NCBI GenBank assembly: GCA_020849855.1
Contig: JADZFO010000050.1
Location: 1 to 64,000, forward strand
Direction: 5' to 3'
Origin: a bacterium
GTDB taxonomy: Bacteria; 4484-113; JAFGCY01
DNA length: 64,000 bases
Shown: in pieces, positions 39,715 through 47,325 of the stretch
How the letters are laid out: every line of letters begins with the position of its first letter
Position numbering within the stretch: position 1 is the first letter of the stretch
Program-made: the position numbers and the translations under genes
The notes under the pieces: generated by a model
Seen by the model: the letters and a program-made list of their open reading frames with translations, nothing else
Database searches by the model: none
What the model was told of the DNA's origin: nothing

Positions 39715-41916
39715 ATGCGAGTGGATCGTCCCCTGCGTGTGGATCAAGCTGGTCTCGCCGCCGGCCCCTGGCTGCTACTGCCGGTGCTGCTGCTGCTTGG
39801 GCTGCTGGCGCTCGGCGCCTGCAGTGGGTGTGCCAGCTATGCCCAACAGCATGGTTCAGCGCAAGGCGCATCAACGCCTGCGCGGGCAGAGCAAGCCGCC
39901 GAGCGCCTGCCTGCGCCGTCCTCACTGCCTGCGCCCGATGCCGTGCGCAGCGCAGCCTTTGCTGACAGCGATCGCTTTAAGGACGCGGCGGCCTTCGAGG
40001 CGGGTCTGCCCAGCAGCGCCGTCAGCGCCGAGGGCGGCGCCCTGCGCTTCAGCCCCGACTGGGACACGGCCACGTCCGGCAGCGGAATGCAGGATGTCGC
40101 GCTGGCCGTTTACGGCTGGAGCCTCGCAGGCTATGACTCCCTGCCCAGCCTGGGGCTGCAGTGGGACAGCGCGCCGGATCCCGCCCTGCGGGTCTGGCTG
40201 GGCCTGGCCAACTTCACTGCTGACCGCTGGGACTGGCAACTGCTGCCGGGCAGCGCTTCCACGGCCAGCCTGGATCCGCTGGCGCAGCACCTGCGCGCTG
40301 ACGGGGCGGTTTATGCCGCCGTGCTGTTGCTTGGCCCGGCCAGCGCTCCCGACCCGCTGCTGGAGCGCATCTTCATCGGCAGTCCGCAGGGCCTGCTGCC
40401 CGGCGACATCAAGTTCACCGTGGACCTCAGCGCCGAAGGCCAGCCGATCAGCCCGCTGATCTATGGCGTCAACGGCATCAGCGCGGATGAAGCCGCCTCC
40501 GCGCGGCCCAGCCTGATGCGCTTTGGCGGCAACCGCTGGACGGCCTATAACTGGGAGACCAACGCCTCAAACGCCGGCAGCGACTGGTTCCACCAGAACG
40601 ACGGCTATATCAGCGAGAGCAATCTCCCGGGCCAGGCCGTGCGGGAGAACGTGGAGGCCGCGTTCAGCGCCGGCGCCGCCGCGCTGGTGACCATGCCGAT
40701 CCAGGGCTATGTGGCGGCGGACAAGAACGGCGGCGGCGATGTGAACCAGACGCCGGACTATCTGAATGTCCGCTTCCGCCAGAACCTGCCGGCCAAGGGC
40801 AGCGCCTTCAGCCTCACGCCCGAGCCCCTGGATGCCTTTGTTTATCAGGACGAATTCCTGAACTGGCTTGACACTACCTTTCCCGGCAAGCTGGGCGGAG
40901 CGGAGCCGCAGATACTGGTCTCGCTGGATAACGAGCCGGACCTCTGGCACTCCACCCATGTGCGCATCCAGCCAGACCCGCTGAGCTATGACAGCCTGAT
41001 CAGCAAGTCCATCGCCTCCATGCTCGCCATGCGCGCGGTGGTGCCAGAGGTCCAGTTCTTCGGCGCGGTGAACTACGGCTGGTATGGCTATGAGACCCTG
41101 CAGGATGCGCCGGATGCCGGCGCGCACGGCCAGTTCCTGGACTATTACCTGCAGCAGATGGCCGCCGCCGAAAGCACACATGGCCAGCGTCTGCTAAACG
41201 TGCTGGATGTGCACTGGTATCCCGAGGCCCAGGGCAATGGCGTGCGCATCACCGGCGATGACACCTCCGCCGCCGTCGTTGAAGCGCGGCTGCAGGCCCC
41301 GCGCAGCCTCTGGGACGGCAGCTATACCGAGGACTCATGGATCACCCAGTGGTCTACCGGCGGGCCGATTTATCTGCTGCCGCGCCTGCAGCAGAAGATC
41401 GCGCAGCACTACCCCGGCACGAAGCTGGCGCTTACTGAGTACAACTACGGCGCAGGCGGACACATCAGCGGGGGTCTGGCGCAGGCCGATGCGCTGGGGG
41501 CCTTCGGCCGCGAGGGCGTTTACGCCGCCAACATCTGGCCGCTGAGCGCCGACAACAGCTATATCCATGCCGCGCTGCGCCTCTACCGCAACCATGACGG
41601 CAGCGGCGGCAGCTTTGGTGACCTCTCGCTGCCTGTGATCTGGGATGACTATGCGGGCTACAGCGCCTACGGCGCGGCTTACAGCGCGGACAGCGGGGCG
41701 CTGAGCCTGCTGCTGATCAACAAGCAGAACCAGGCGCGTACAGCCCTGGTTGAGCTCAGCGGCGCTTTAAGCGGCTTCAGCGCGGCCCAGCCCTATACGC
41801 TGAGCAGCGCCGGCGGCGCGCAGGTGCAGCCGGGCAGCACAATCAGCCTGCCGGCCGGCAACAGCTTCAATGTTGAGCTGCCAGCCATGAGCGCTACTCT
41901 GCTGGTGCTGGAGTAG
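39715..41916 (+). CDS. Lipoprotein with shared module and GH44 glycoside hydrolase domain
   Basis: 733 residues; the ATG at 39712 is the alternative start. The signal ends in LLALGAC. The shared module is at about residues 115-230 (ALAVYGW, VWLGLANFTADRWDWQ, VYAAVLLLG). The GH44 catalytic domain starts near 235 (ISPLIYGVNGI, SLMRFGGNRWTAYNWETNASNAG). The acid/base Glu is expected in SLDNEPDLWH (about Glu407) and the nucleophile in ALTEYNYGAGG (about Glu575). GH44 enzymes cut beta-1,4-glucans such as xyloglucan and carboxymethylcellulose. The C-terminal beta-sandwich (ALSLLLINKQNQARTALVEL) is usual for the family. A membrane-tethered polysaccharidase is likely. Confidence 0.93.
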   Translation: MRVDRPLRVDQAGLAAGPWLLLPVLLLLGLLALGACSGCASYAQQHGSAQGASTPARAEQAAERLPAPSSLPAPDAVRSAAFADSDRFKDAAAFEAGLPSSAVSAEGGALRFSPDWDTATSGSGMQDVALAVYGWSLAGYDSLPSLGLQWDSAPDPALRVWLGLANFTADRWDWQLLPGSASTASLDPLAQHLRADGAVYAAVLLLGPASAPDPLLERIFIGSPQGLLPGDIKFTVDLSAEGQPISPLIYGVNGISADEAASARPSLMRFGGNRWTAYNWETNASNAGSDWFHQNDGYISESNLPGQAVRENVEAAFSAGAAALVTMPIQGYVAADKNGGGDVNQTPDYLNVRFRQNLPAKGSAFSLTPEPLDAFVYQDEFLNWLDTTFPGKLGGAEPQILVSLDNEPDLWHSTHVRIQPDPLSYDSLISKSIASMLAMRAVVPEVQFFGAVNYGWYGYETLQDAPDAGAHGQFLDYYLQQMAAAESTHGQRLLNVLDVHWYPEAQGNGVRITGDDTSAAVVEARLQAPRSLWDGSYTEDSWITQWSTGGPIYLLPRLQQKIAQHYPGTKLALTEYNYGAGGHISGGLAQADALGAFGREGVYAANIWPLSADNSYIHAALRLYRNHDGSGGSFGDLSLPVIWDDYAGYSAYGAAYSADSGALSLLLINKQNQARTALVELSGALSGFSAAQPYTLSSAGGAQVQPGSTISLPAGNSFNVELPAMSATLLVLE

Positions 41917-41931
41917 CCGCAGTCAGCATGC

Positions 41932-42591
41932 TCAGCCGCGGGCGGCGCTGACCATCGCTTCGCGCTGCGCTGCGCTGGCGCTGTAGAAGGCGCTGCCCAT
42001 CACAGCAATGTCCACTCCGCTGTCGCGCAGGCGCTCAAGGTTATCAGCGTTCACGCCACCGTCAATCTGGATGCTGAAGCTGTGGCCGCTGTTTTCCTGC
42101 AGCCGGCGCCGCAGTTCAGCCAGCCGCCGGATCCTGTCCCAGCTGCGCTCGATGAAGACCTGGCCGGCAAAGCCGGGGTCCACGCTCATCAGCAGCACGT
42201 TGTCGGCCAGGTGCACGATGTCCTCAATGCTGCTCAGGGGCGTCTGCGGGTTAAGCACCAGGCTGGGGCGCATGCCGCGCAGGCGGATCAGGTTCAGCAG
42301 GCGCGGGGCGAAGTGCGTGCTTTCCACCTGGAAGCTCAACAGGCCGATCTCGAGGCCGCTAAGGGGCTCGATGTAGTGGCCCGGGTCAGTGACCATCAGG
42401 TGGACGTCAAACTCCAGGCTGCTGTGGGCCCGGGCCGCCCGCACCACCGGCGGGCCGAAAGTGAGGTTGGGCACGAAGTGCCCGTCCATTACATCGAAGT
42501 GCAGCATGCGGCAGCCGGCCTCGCCGGCAAGCTGCATGGCCGTCCTGAGGTCCGCGAGGTCCGCGGCCAGTACTGAGGGGGCAATCTCCAT
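41932..42591 (-). CDS. rpe: Ribulose-phosphate 3-epimerase
   Basis: 219 residues from the ATG at 42591, which has GGAGGAAG upstream. TIM barrel with the metal and catalytic motifs IAPSVLAADLADL, HFDVMDGHFVPNLTFGP, FDVHLMV, MSVDPGFAGQ and IQIDGGVN. Interconverts ribulose-5-phosphate and xylulose-5-phosphate in the pentose phosphate pathway. Lies 34 bp after the PASTA-domain gene on the same strand. In many Gram-positive bacteria rpe follows a PASTA Ser/Thr kinase gene. Confidence 0.97.
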   Translation of the reverse strand: MEIAPSVLAADLADLRTAMQLAGEAGCRMLHFDVMDGHFVPNLTFGPPVVRAARAHSSLEFDVHLMVTDPGHYIEPLSGLEIGLLSFQVESTHFAPRLLNLIRLRGMRPSLVLNPQTPLSSIEDIVHLADNVLLMSVDPGFAGQVFIERSWDRIRRLAELRRRLQENSGHSFSIQIDGGVNADNLERLRDSGVDIAVMGSAFYSASAAQREAMVSAARG

Positions 42592-42625
42592 CTGCTTCCT
42601 CCCGGGCATGCGCCAAAGGCGATGC

Positions 42626-43636
42626 TTACAGGCGCTCCTCTCTAAAGGGCGTCTTCATGTCTCCAATAAAGACCAGGACCTTGGCCGGGCCCTCGACATC
42701 AATGCTGCGCTGCAGCAGGTCGCCCGGCATGTGGGTGTTCTCGTAGTCCACCTTCTCGCCCAGCTTGTCATAGACCTTGATCTTCACCTGCTGCTCCGGC
42801 GGGCCCAGCGGCACGGTGAGGGACAGGGTCAGTCGCCGCACGGGCAGCAGCATGAGCTGCGCCGGGATGCCTACCTTCAGCTCCACCCGGCTGCCCAGGC
42901 GCACCATCCTGCCGGCTTCAAGGTTCTGCTCCACGACTGTGCCGGGCTGCACGGCGTCGTTGACGACATACTCCACCAGGCTGAGGTGCAGGTTGGCGTC
43001 GGGGGCGGCCAGCAGGGACTCGGCGTCCTTCAGCAGCATGCCGCTGAGCTGGGGCATGCTGATCTCCGGCAGGTTGGAGCTGGCGGTCACATACAGGTCG
43101 ACCGCGGCGGGCGAGCCGAACTCCGTGCCGGAAACGGGGTTCTGGTTCACGATCAGGCCGTCGGCGCCCTCGGGGTCGTAAAGCTTGGTCACCGTGCCCA
43201 GGATCAGGCCGGCGCGGCTCAGCACCTCGGTGACTTCCGTAAGCTGCATGCCGCGCAGCTCCGGCACAATGAAGCGCGCCGGACCGAGGCTGATATAGAT
43301 CGTCACCGGTTTGCCGGGCCGCACCCGCTCCCCGGCCGCGGGGTCCTGGCGGAAGACATGCCCCTTGGGGACAGTGTCGTGGTTCTCCCGGATCGGCTCC
43401 AGGGGCTTTAGCCTGGCCCCCTCCAGCAGCTTGCTGGCGGCCGTTTCCTCCAGGCCTTCAACCTTTGGAACCACTGTTACATTGCCGCGGCTGGCGCGCA
43501 GGTCACCGGTATAGGCGCTGATCAGGCGCCAGCCGAGATAGATCACCACCCCGGCCAGCAGCACCGCGACGACCGCGACGGTGATGCCCGCTGCCGGGCT
43601 GCCTTTCCGGCGCGGCTGTTTGCGGCCCAAGGACAT
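42626..43636 (-). CDS. Membrane-anchored protein with three PASTA domains and no kinase
   Basis: 336 residues. A basic N-terminus and one membrane helix (ITVAVVAVLLAGVVIYLGW) are followed by three PASTA modules: VPKVEGLEETAASKLL, VPELRGMQLTEVTEVL and MPQLSGMLLKDAESLL. Then comes a beta-rich tail of about 90 residues (LTLSLTVPLGPPEQQVKIKV). PASTA domains bind muropeptide or beta-lactam-like ligands in kinases and PBPs, but there is no kinase or transpeptidase domain here. ATG at 43636 with TAGAAT eight bases upstream; a TTG at 43657 is the alternative. Confidence 0.9.
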   Translation of the reverse strand: MSLGRKQPRRKGSPAAGITVAVVAVLLAGVVIYLGWRLISAYTGDLRASRGNVTVVPKVEGLEETAASKLLEGARLKPLEPIRENHDTVPKGHVFRQDPAAGERVRPGKPVTIYISLGPARFIVPELRGMQLTEVTEVLSRAGLILGTVTKLYDPEGADGLIVNQNPVSGTEFGSPAAVDLYVTASSNLPEISMPQLSGMLLKDAESLLAAPDANLHLSLVEYVVNDAVQPGTVVEQNLEAGRMVRLGSRVELKVGIPAQLMLLPVRRLTLSLTVPLGPPEQQVKIKVYDKLGEKVDYENTHMPGDLLQRSIDVEGPAKVLVFIGDMKTPFREERL

Positions 43637-43644
43637 GCGGCCAG

Positions 43645-43650
43645 ATTCTA
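43645..43650 (-). promoter_or_regulatory. -10 box upstream of the PASTA gene
   Basis: TAGAAT, eight bases before the ATG at 43636. Near-leaderless spacing. Confidence 0.4.
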
Positions 43651-43682
43651 GGCTCAACCTGTCGGCTTAGCAAGCCGCGGGC

Positions 43683-45824
43683 TTACTGGCCGCCTTCAAC
43701 CGGGGGGACATCGCCGGCCGGCGGCGGCGTGGCCGGCGGGATTTCAACCGGCGCGCCATCAGCGCCGGGGATCGGCGTGCCGTCCGGCATGACCGGGGCG
43801 GCGTTCTCCTGGCGGGCCTGGGCCTGCTCGATCATCTCCTGCAGCTGCTTCTGGCGGAACTCGGCCAGCTTGTCGGCGACCATGTCGATCTTGGCCTGGT
43901 CGTCAAAGACCTCGTAGGCCTTCTGGATCATCTCCCAGGTCGGGCCCTCTTCCTGGCGGGCATACTTGATCGCCAGGTCCAGCTGCTTGTAGGACTCTTC
44001 CTTCTTGTCCTGCCAGGCCAGGTTCAGGCCGCGCATGGCATAGGCATCGGCGTTGTAGTTGTCCTTCTCGACCACCTGGGCCAGCGCGGTTTCCATCAGC
44101 TCGCGGGCCTTCTCACGCTCGATGGGCTGCAGCTTGAGCATCTCCTCATCTTCGAGCCATTCGTTATAGGTCTTGGCGATGAGGTAGTGCGGCAGGGAGG
44201 AGGAAGTCGCACCCTCGCTCTGGGCCGCCATTTCCAGCAGGCCGATGGCCAGGGCATAGACCGGCGTATCGGCCAGGTTGTAGACCTCCGGGGTCGGGGC
44301 GCTGCCGGCATCCGCGGAGATGTCGGCCTGCGGGATGTCCACCTTGGCGGCGGCTTCGGCCTCCGCATCGGCGGCGGCATCGTCCGCTGCCGCGCTATCG
44401 CCCTCGGCAGCAGTCTCGCCCTCGGCGGCCGCAGTCTCTGCGGCGGCATCCTCCGCGGCGGTATCAGTCTCAGCGGCCGCGTCAGCATCCTCAGTCTCGG
44501 CGCCCTCAGGCTTGAGCAGACCGGGCTCGGTCTCGGCCTGGCCGGCCTGGCGCTTGTCCTTGATCAGCTGGAAGTCGTAGCCCGTGCCGATGGCCGCGCG
44601 CTTGGCGATCTCCTCAAGCTGCTCGGGCGTGGCTTCAGCCGGCGGCTGCAGCTTGGCCTCATTCAGCGCCTGGTTGGCCAGGACATAGAGGTTGTTGAAC
44701 TCGTACTTCGCGCTGTCCTTAAGCTTGTTGATCTCTTCGCCGAACTTGTCCGGGGCGCTGGTGCGCAGCATGATCTGCCGCGCCGCCACCTGGTCATAGC
44801 GCTCCTTGATCTCCTCATCCGTCGGCGTGTAGTTGGCGTCCTCCGGATGCTCCTTCTTGATCTGCTCGATCAGGTTCGGCTTTTCCTTCTCAAAGTCGGG
44901 GCCTTCGGCCTTCTTGCGGTCGTAGACCTCATAGCGGACAAAGCCCGCCGGGATATCGACCCACTCGCTGATCTGGCCCACCGGCGTGTCGAAGAGGGCC
45001 TTGCGCTGGGCCTCGTAATACTCGGCATCCTTCTGCAGCAGGCCCGCGCCGATCCAGCCCATCTCGCCGCCTTCGGCCTTGCGGTCGTCGTCGCTGTACT
45101 CCTTGGCCAGGTCGGCGAACTTCTTGCCTTCCTTGAGCTTGGTGTCGACTTCCGCCTTCTTGCCCTCCATTTCCTTCTTGAGGGCGGCGTCGGCTTCGTC
45201 CTGGATCTTCTTGCGCGTGTTCTCGACCATCAGGTTGCGCCGGGCTTCCACCTCCCACTGCTGGGGGGTCATGCCGCTGGCCTGCAGGAAGGCGGCGAAG
45301 GCAGCCTTCTGCTGCTTGCGGGCCTCCAGCTTGCCTAGGGCGTCGCTCAGCACATTACCCTTGGACTCGCCCGCATTCTTCATGTAGGCGGCCGCGGCGT
45401 CAGTCCGGGCCTTCTCAAGGTCGGCGGCGCTGACCTCGACCTTCAGCTCCTCAGCCTTAGCCAGAATCAGTTCCTGCTCGCCGAGATACTGAGCGGTATA
45501 GCCATAGGCGTCCAGGGCAATATCGGCCTGGCTGCCGGGCATTCTCGACCCGGAGAGGATCATCTCGTAGGTCTCATTGAACTGCTCAGCCGAGACCTTG
45601 CGGCCATTGACCTTCAGCGCGGTATCCGCCCAGTCGCCGCTGGTGATCAGCAGGGGGGAACCGGCCGCGCTGCCGTCCGGCACGTCCTGCTGGCCCTGGC
45701 GGTTGCCAATGGCGCTGCTGAAGCCGCCAACGGTCAGGCCGTAGGCGAGGCTGATGACAAAGATTCCCAGAAAAATCGCAAGGAACCATGCGCCCTTGCG
45801 CCGGATGAGTTCCATGAAAGTCAT
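43683..45824 (-). CDS. PPIC-type peptidyl-prolyl isomerase, PpiD/SurA-like foldase
   Basis: 713 residues from the ATG at 45824 (GAGGGG upstream). One N-terminal membrane helix (GAWFLAIFLGIFVISLAYGLTVG) and a SurA_N-like helical region are followed by a parvulin domain (KFADLAKEYSDDDRKAEGGE, MGWIGAGLLQ, PVGQISEWVDIPAGFVRYEV). Next is an acidic Ala/Glu low-complexity stretch of about 80 residues (TAAEDAAAETAAAEGETAAE), then a TPR-like C-terminal part (DNYNADAYAMRGLNLAWQDKKEESYKQL) and a Pro-rich tail. Likely helps exported proteins fold in the periplasm. The acidic repeat and TPR extension are unusual for PpiD. Confidence 0.88.
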   Translation of the reverse strand: MTFMELIRRKGAWFLAIFLGIFVISLAYGLTVGGFSSAIGNRQGQQDVPDGSAAGSPLLITSGDWADTALKVNGRKVSAEQFNETYEMILSGSRMPGSQADIALDAYGYTAQYLGEQELILAKAEELKVEVSAADLEKARTDAAAAYMKNAGESKGNVLSDALGKLEARKQQKAAFAAFLQASGMTPQQWEVEARRNLMVENTRKKIQDEADAALKKEMEGKKAEVDTKLKEGKKFADLAKEYSDDDRKAEGGEMGWIGAGLLQKDAEYYEAQRKALFDTPVGQISEWVDIPAGFVRYEVYDRKKAEGPDFEKEKPNLIEQIKKEHPEDANYTPTDEEIKERYDQVAARQIMLRTSAPDKFGEEINKLKDSAKYEFNNLYVLANQALNEAKLQPPAEATPEQLEEIAKRAAIGTGYDFQLIKDKRQAGQAETEPGLLKPEGAETEDADAAAETDTAAEDAAAETAAAEGETAAEGDSAAADDAAADAEAEAAAKVDIPQADISADAGSAPTPEVYNLADTPVYALAIGLLEMAAQSEGATSSSLPHYLIAKTYNEWLEDEEMLKLQPIEREKARELMETALAQVVEKDNYNADAYAMRGLNLAWQDKKEESYKQLDLAIKYARQEEGPTWEMIQKAYEVFDDQAKIDMVADKLAEFRQKQLQEMIEQAQARQENAAPVMPDGTPIPGADGAPVEIPPATPPPAGDVPPVEGGQ

Positions 45825-45920
45825 TGTTGAGACCCCTCGATGCCGAAGCCGGTAGCCGGCAGATGGCGAGCGAAGATTATAACAAGGTGTCAAGACAGAT
45901 GCAGGCGGGGATTTTCATGT

Positions 45921-47279
45921 TCAGAGCGAGCCGCTGGAAGGTTCTTCCGGCGCAGCCGCCGGGCCCGCCTGGGGCAGCTCATGCAGGCGGCGGCTGGAGC
46001 TGCCCAGGCTGTCCAGCGCGGCCTTGACCCGCTGCTCCAGCTCGGCCGTCAGGGCGGCCAGGGCCCCGCGCTTGTCGCTGCAGTACTGGGCGTAATAGTC
46101 CCGCAGGTCCAGCAGGCTCCCCGCCTTGACCCTGGCGACCCGCGGCCCCCAGAGGCGCTGGCGGCGGAAGACCTCCAGCTCCAGGCGGCCCAGGGTGTCC
46201 AGATAGCGCTCGGGGCTGGGCAGGCGGCCCACATAATCGCCCTGCACGGCGATGAAGTGCATCACGCGCCAGAGCTCATGGGTCAGGCGCTCGGCCTCGT
46301 CCTGCTGGGCCTGGCTGAGACGGCCGGCATAGCCGCCTTCCTCGCTGCCGGCGGTGATCACGTTGTCGATGGCGTTGAAGAGGGCCCGGATGCGGTCGCG
46401 CAGCGGCTCGGCGGGGTTCTGCCTGACCCCCAGGCTGTCGGCGATGCGGCCGAGGATCTTCTCGCGCAGGGCGGCGATGCGGGCCTCGATGCCGCTGTCC
46501 GCCGCCGGCTTCAGGCCATAGCGCTTCTCATTCCCCGCCACCACGCACTCGCCGATCGCCATCAGGCGGGCATAGCGAGCGTCCAGCTGCGGCCGGGCCT
46601 GCTGCGCATCCGTGCGGCTGATCCCCAGCTGGCGCTCCAGGCGCGCCAGCGAGGCTTCGATCTCGGCGCTCATGTCCTTGCCATAGAAGTACTTGACCGC
46701 CAGGGGGATGAAGTAAAGCGGCGGCAGCTTGTCCGCGCCCTGCTGCTTTGCCAGGTCGTCCAGCGCCCAGAAGGCCATCTGGGCCGCCCCCTGCTGGAAG
46801 GGCAGCAGCACATCGTTCTGCCAGCAGACCTCGCCCTCGGGGAAGAGCACCAGAAAGCGCTCGCCGCGCACCAGCAGCTCGCGGGTCATCTTCAGCGCCT
46901 CGCGGTCCATGGTGCCGCGGGCCACGCTGTAGGCCCCCATGCTCTGCAGGAACCAGGGGCGGATCAGCGCCGGCGGTTCCAGGAAGACTTCCTTGGCGCA
47001 GAGATAGTTGAATTCCATGTCCAGCTGGCGCGAAAGATCAAAAAGCACCAGGGGTTCCCAGCTTGGATGGTTGGGGGTCAGCACCGCGCGCTGGCCGCGC
47101 AGGCCGCGGATCAGCTCCAGGCTTTCGGCCTCAACTTCCACCGCGCTGACCCGCAGCATGTCCCAGAGGAAGCGGCCCGAGAAGCGCTTGGCCAGCCGGA
47201 TCAGTCCCGGCCGCGGGCGCGGAGGCAGGAAGCGGTAGGGCTTCCCGCGGGCAGGCACATTCTCGTAGTAGTCCGGCAC
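45921..47279 (-). CDS. PlsC-like lysophospholipid acyltransferase with altered catalytic motif and long C-terminal extension
   Basis: 452 residues. The acyltransferase core is in the first 230: block I NHPSWEPLV (His71), a block II-like segment around ARGTMDREALKMT, and block III FPEGEVCW (146-153). The usual HX4D motif reads H-P-S-W-E-P, so the catalytic Asp is replaced, perhaps by the Glu one position earlier. The last 200 residues are helical and not part of PlsC. Expected to acylate lysophospholipid or a related acceptor, if active. GTG start with TACAAT six bases upstream. Confidence 0.85.
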   Translation of the reverse strand: MPDYYENVPARGKPYRFLPPRPRPGLIRLAKRFSGRFLWDMLRVSAVEVEAESLELIRGLRGQRAVLTPNHPSWEPLVLFDLSRQLDMEFNYLCAKEVFLEPPALIRPWFLQSMGAYSVARGTMDREALKMTRELLVRGERFLVLFPEGEVCWQNDVLLPFQQGAAQMAFWALDDLAKQQGADKLPPLYFIPLAVKYFYGKDMSAEIEASLARLERQLGISRTDAQQARPQLDARYARLMAIGECVVAGNEKRYGLKPAADSGIEARIAALREKILGRIADSLGVRQNPAEPLRDRIRALFNAIDNVITAGSEEGGYAGRLSQAQQDEAERLTHELWRVMHFIAVQGDYVGRLPSPERYLDTLGRLELEVFRRQRLWGPRVARVKAGSLLDLRDYYAQYCSDKRGALAALTAELEQRVKAALDSLGSSSRRLHELPQAGPAAAPEEPSSGSL

Positions 47280-47285
47280 AGGCAG

Positions 47286-47291
47286 ATTGTA
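47286..47291 (-). promoter_or_regulatory. -10 box of probable leaderless acyltransferase promoter
   Basis: TACAAT, six bases (CTGCCT) before the GTG at 47279. Confidence 0.5.
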
Positions 47292-47325
47292 GGACAGCAG
47301 CCGCGGGCGCAGCCCGCCAGGCGGC

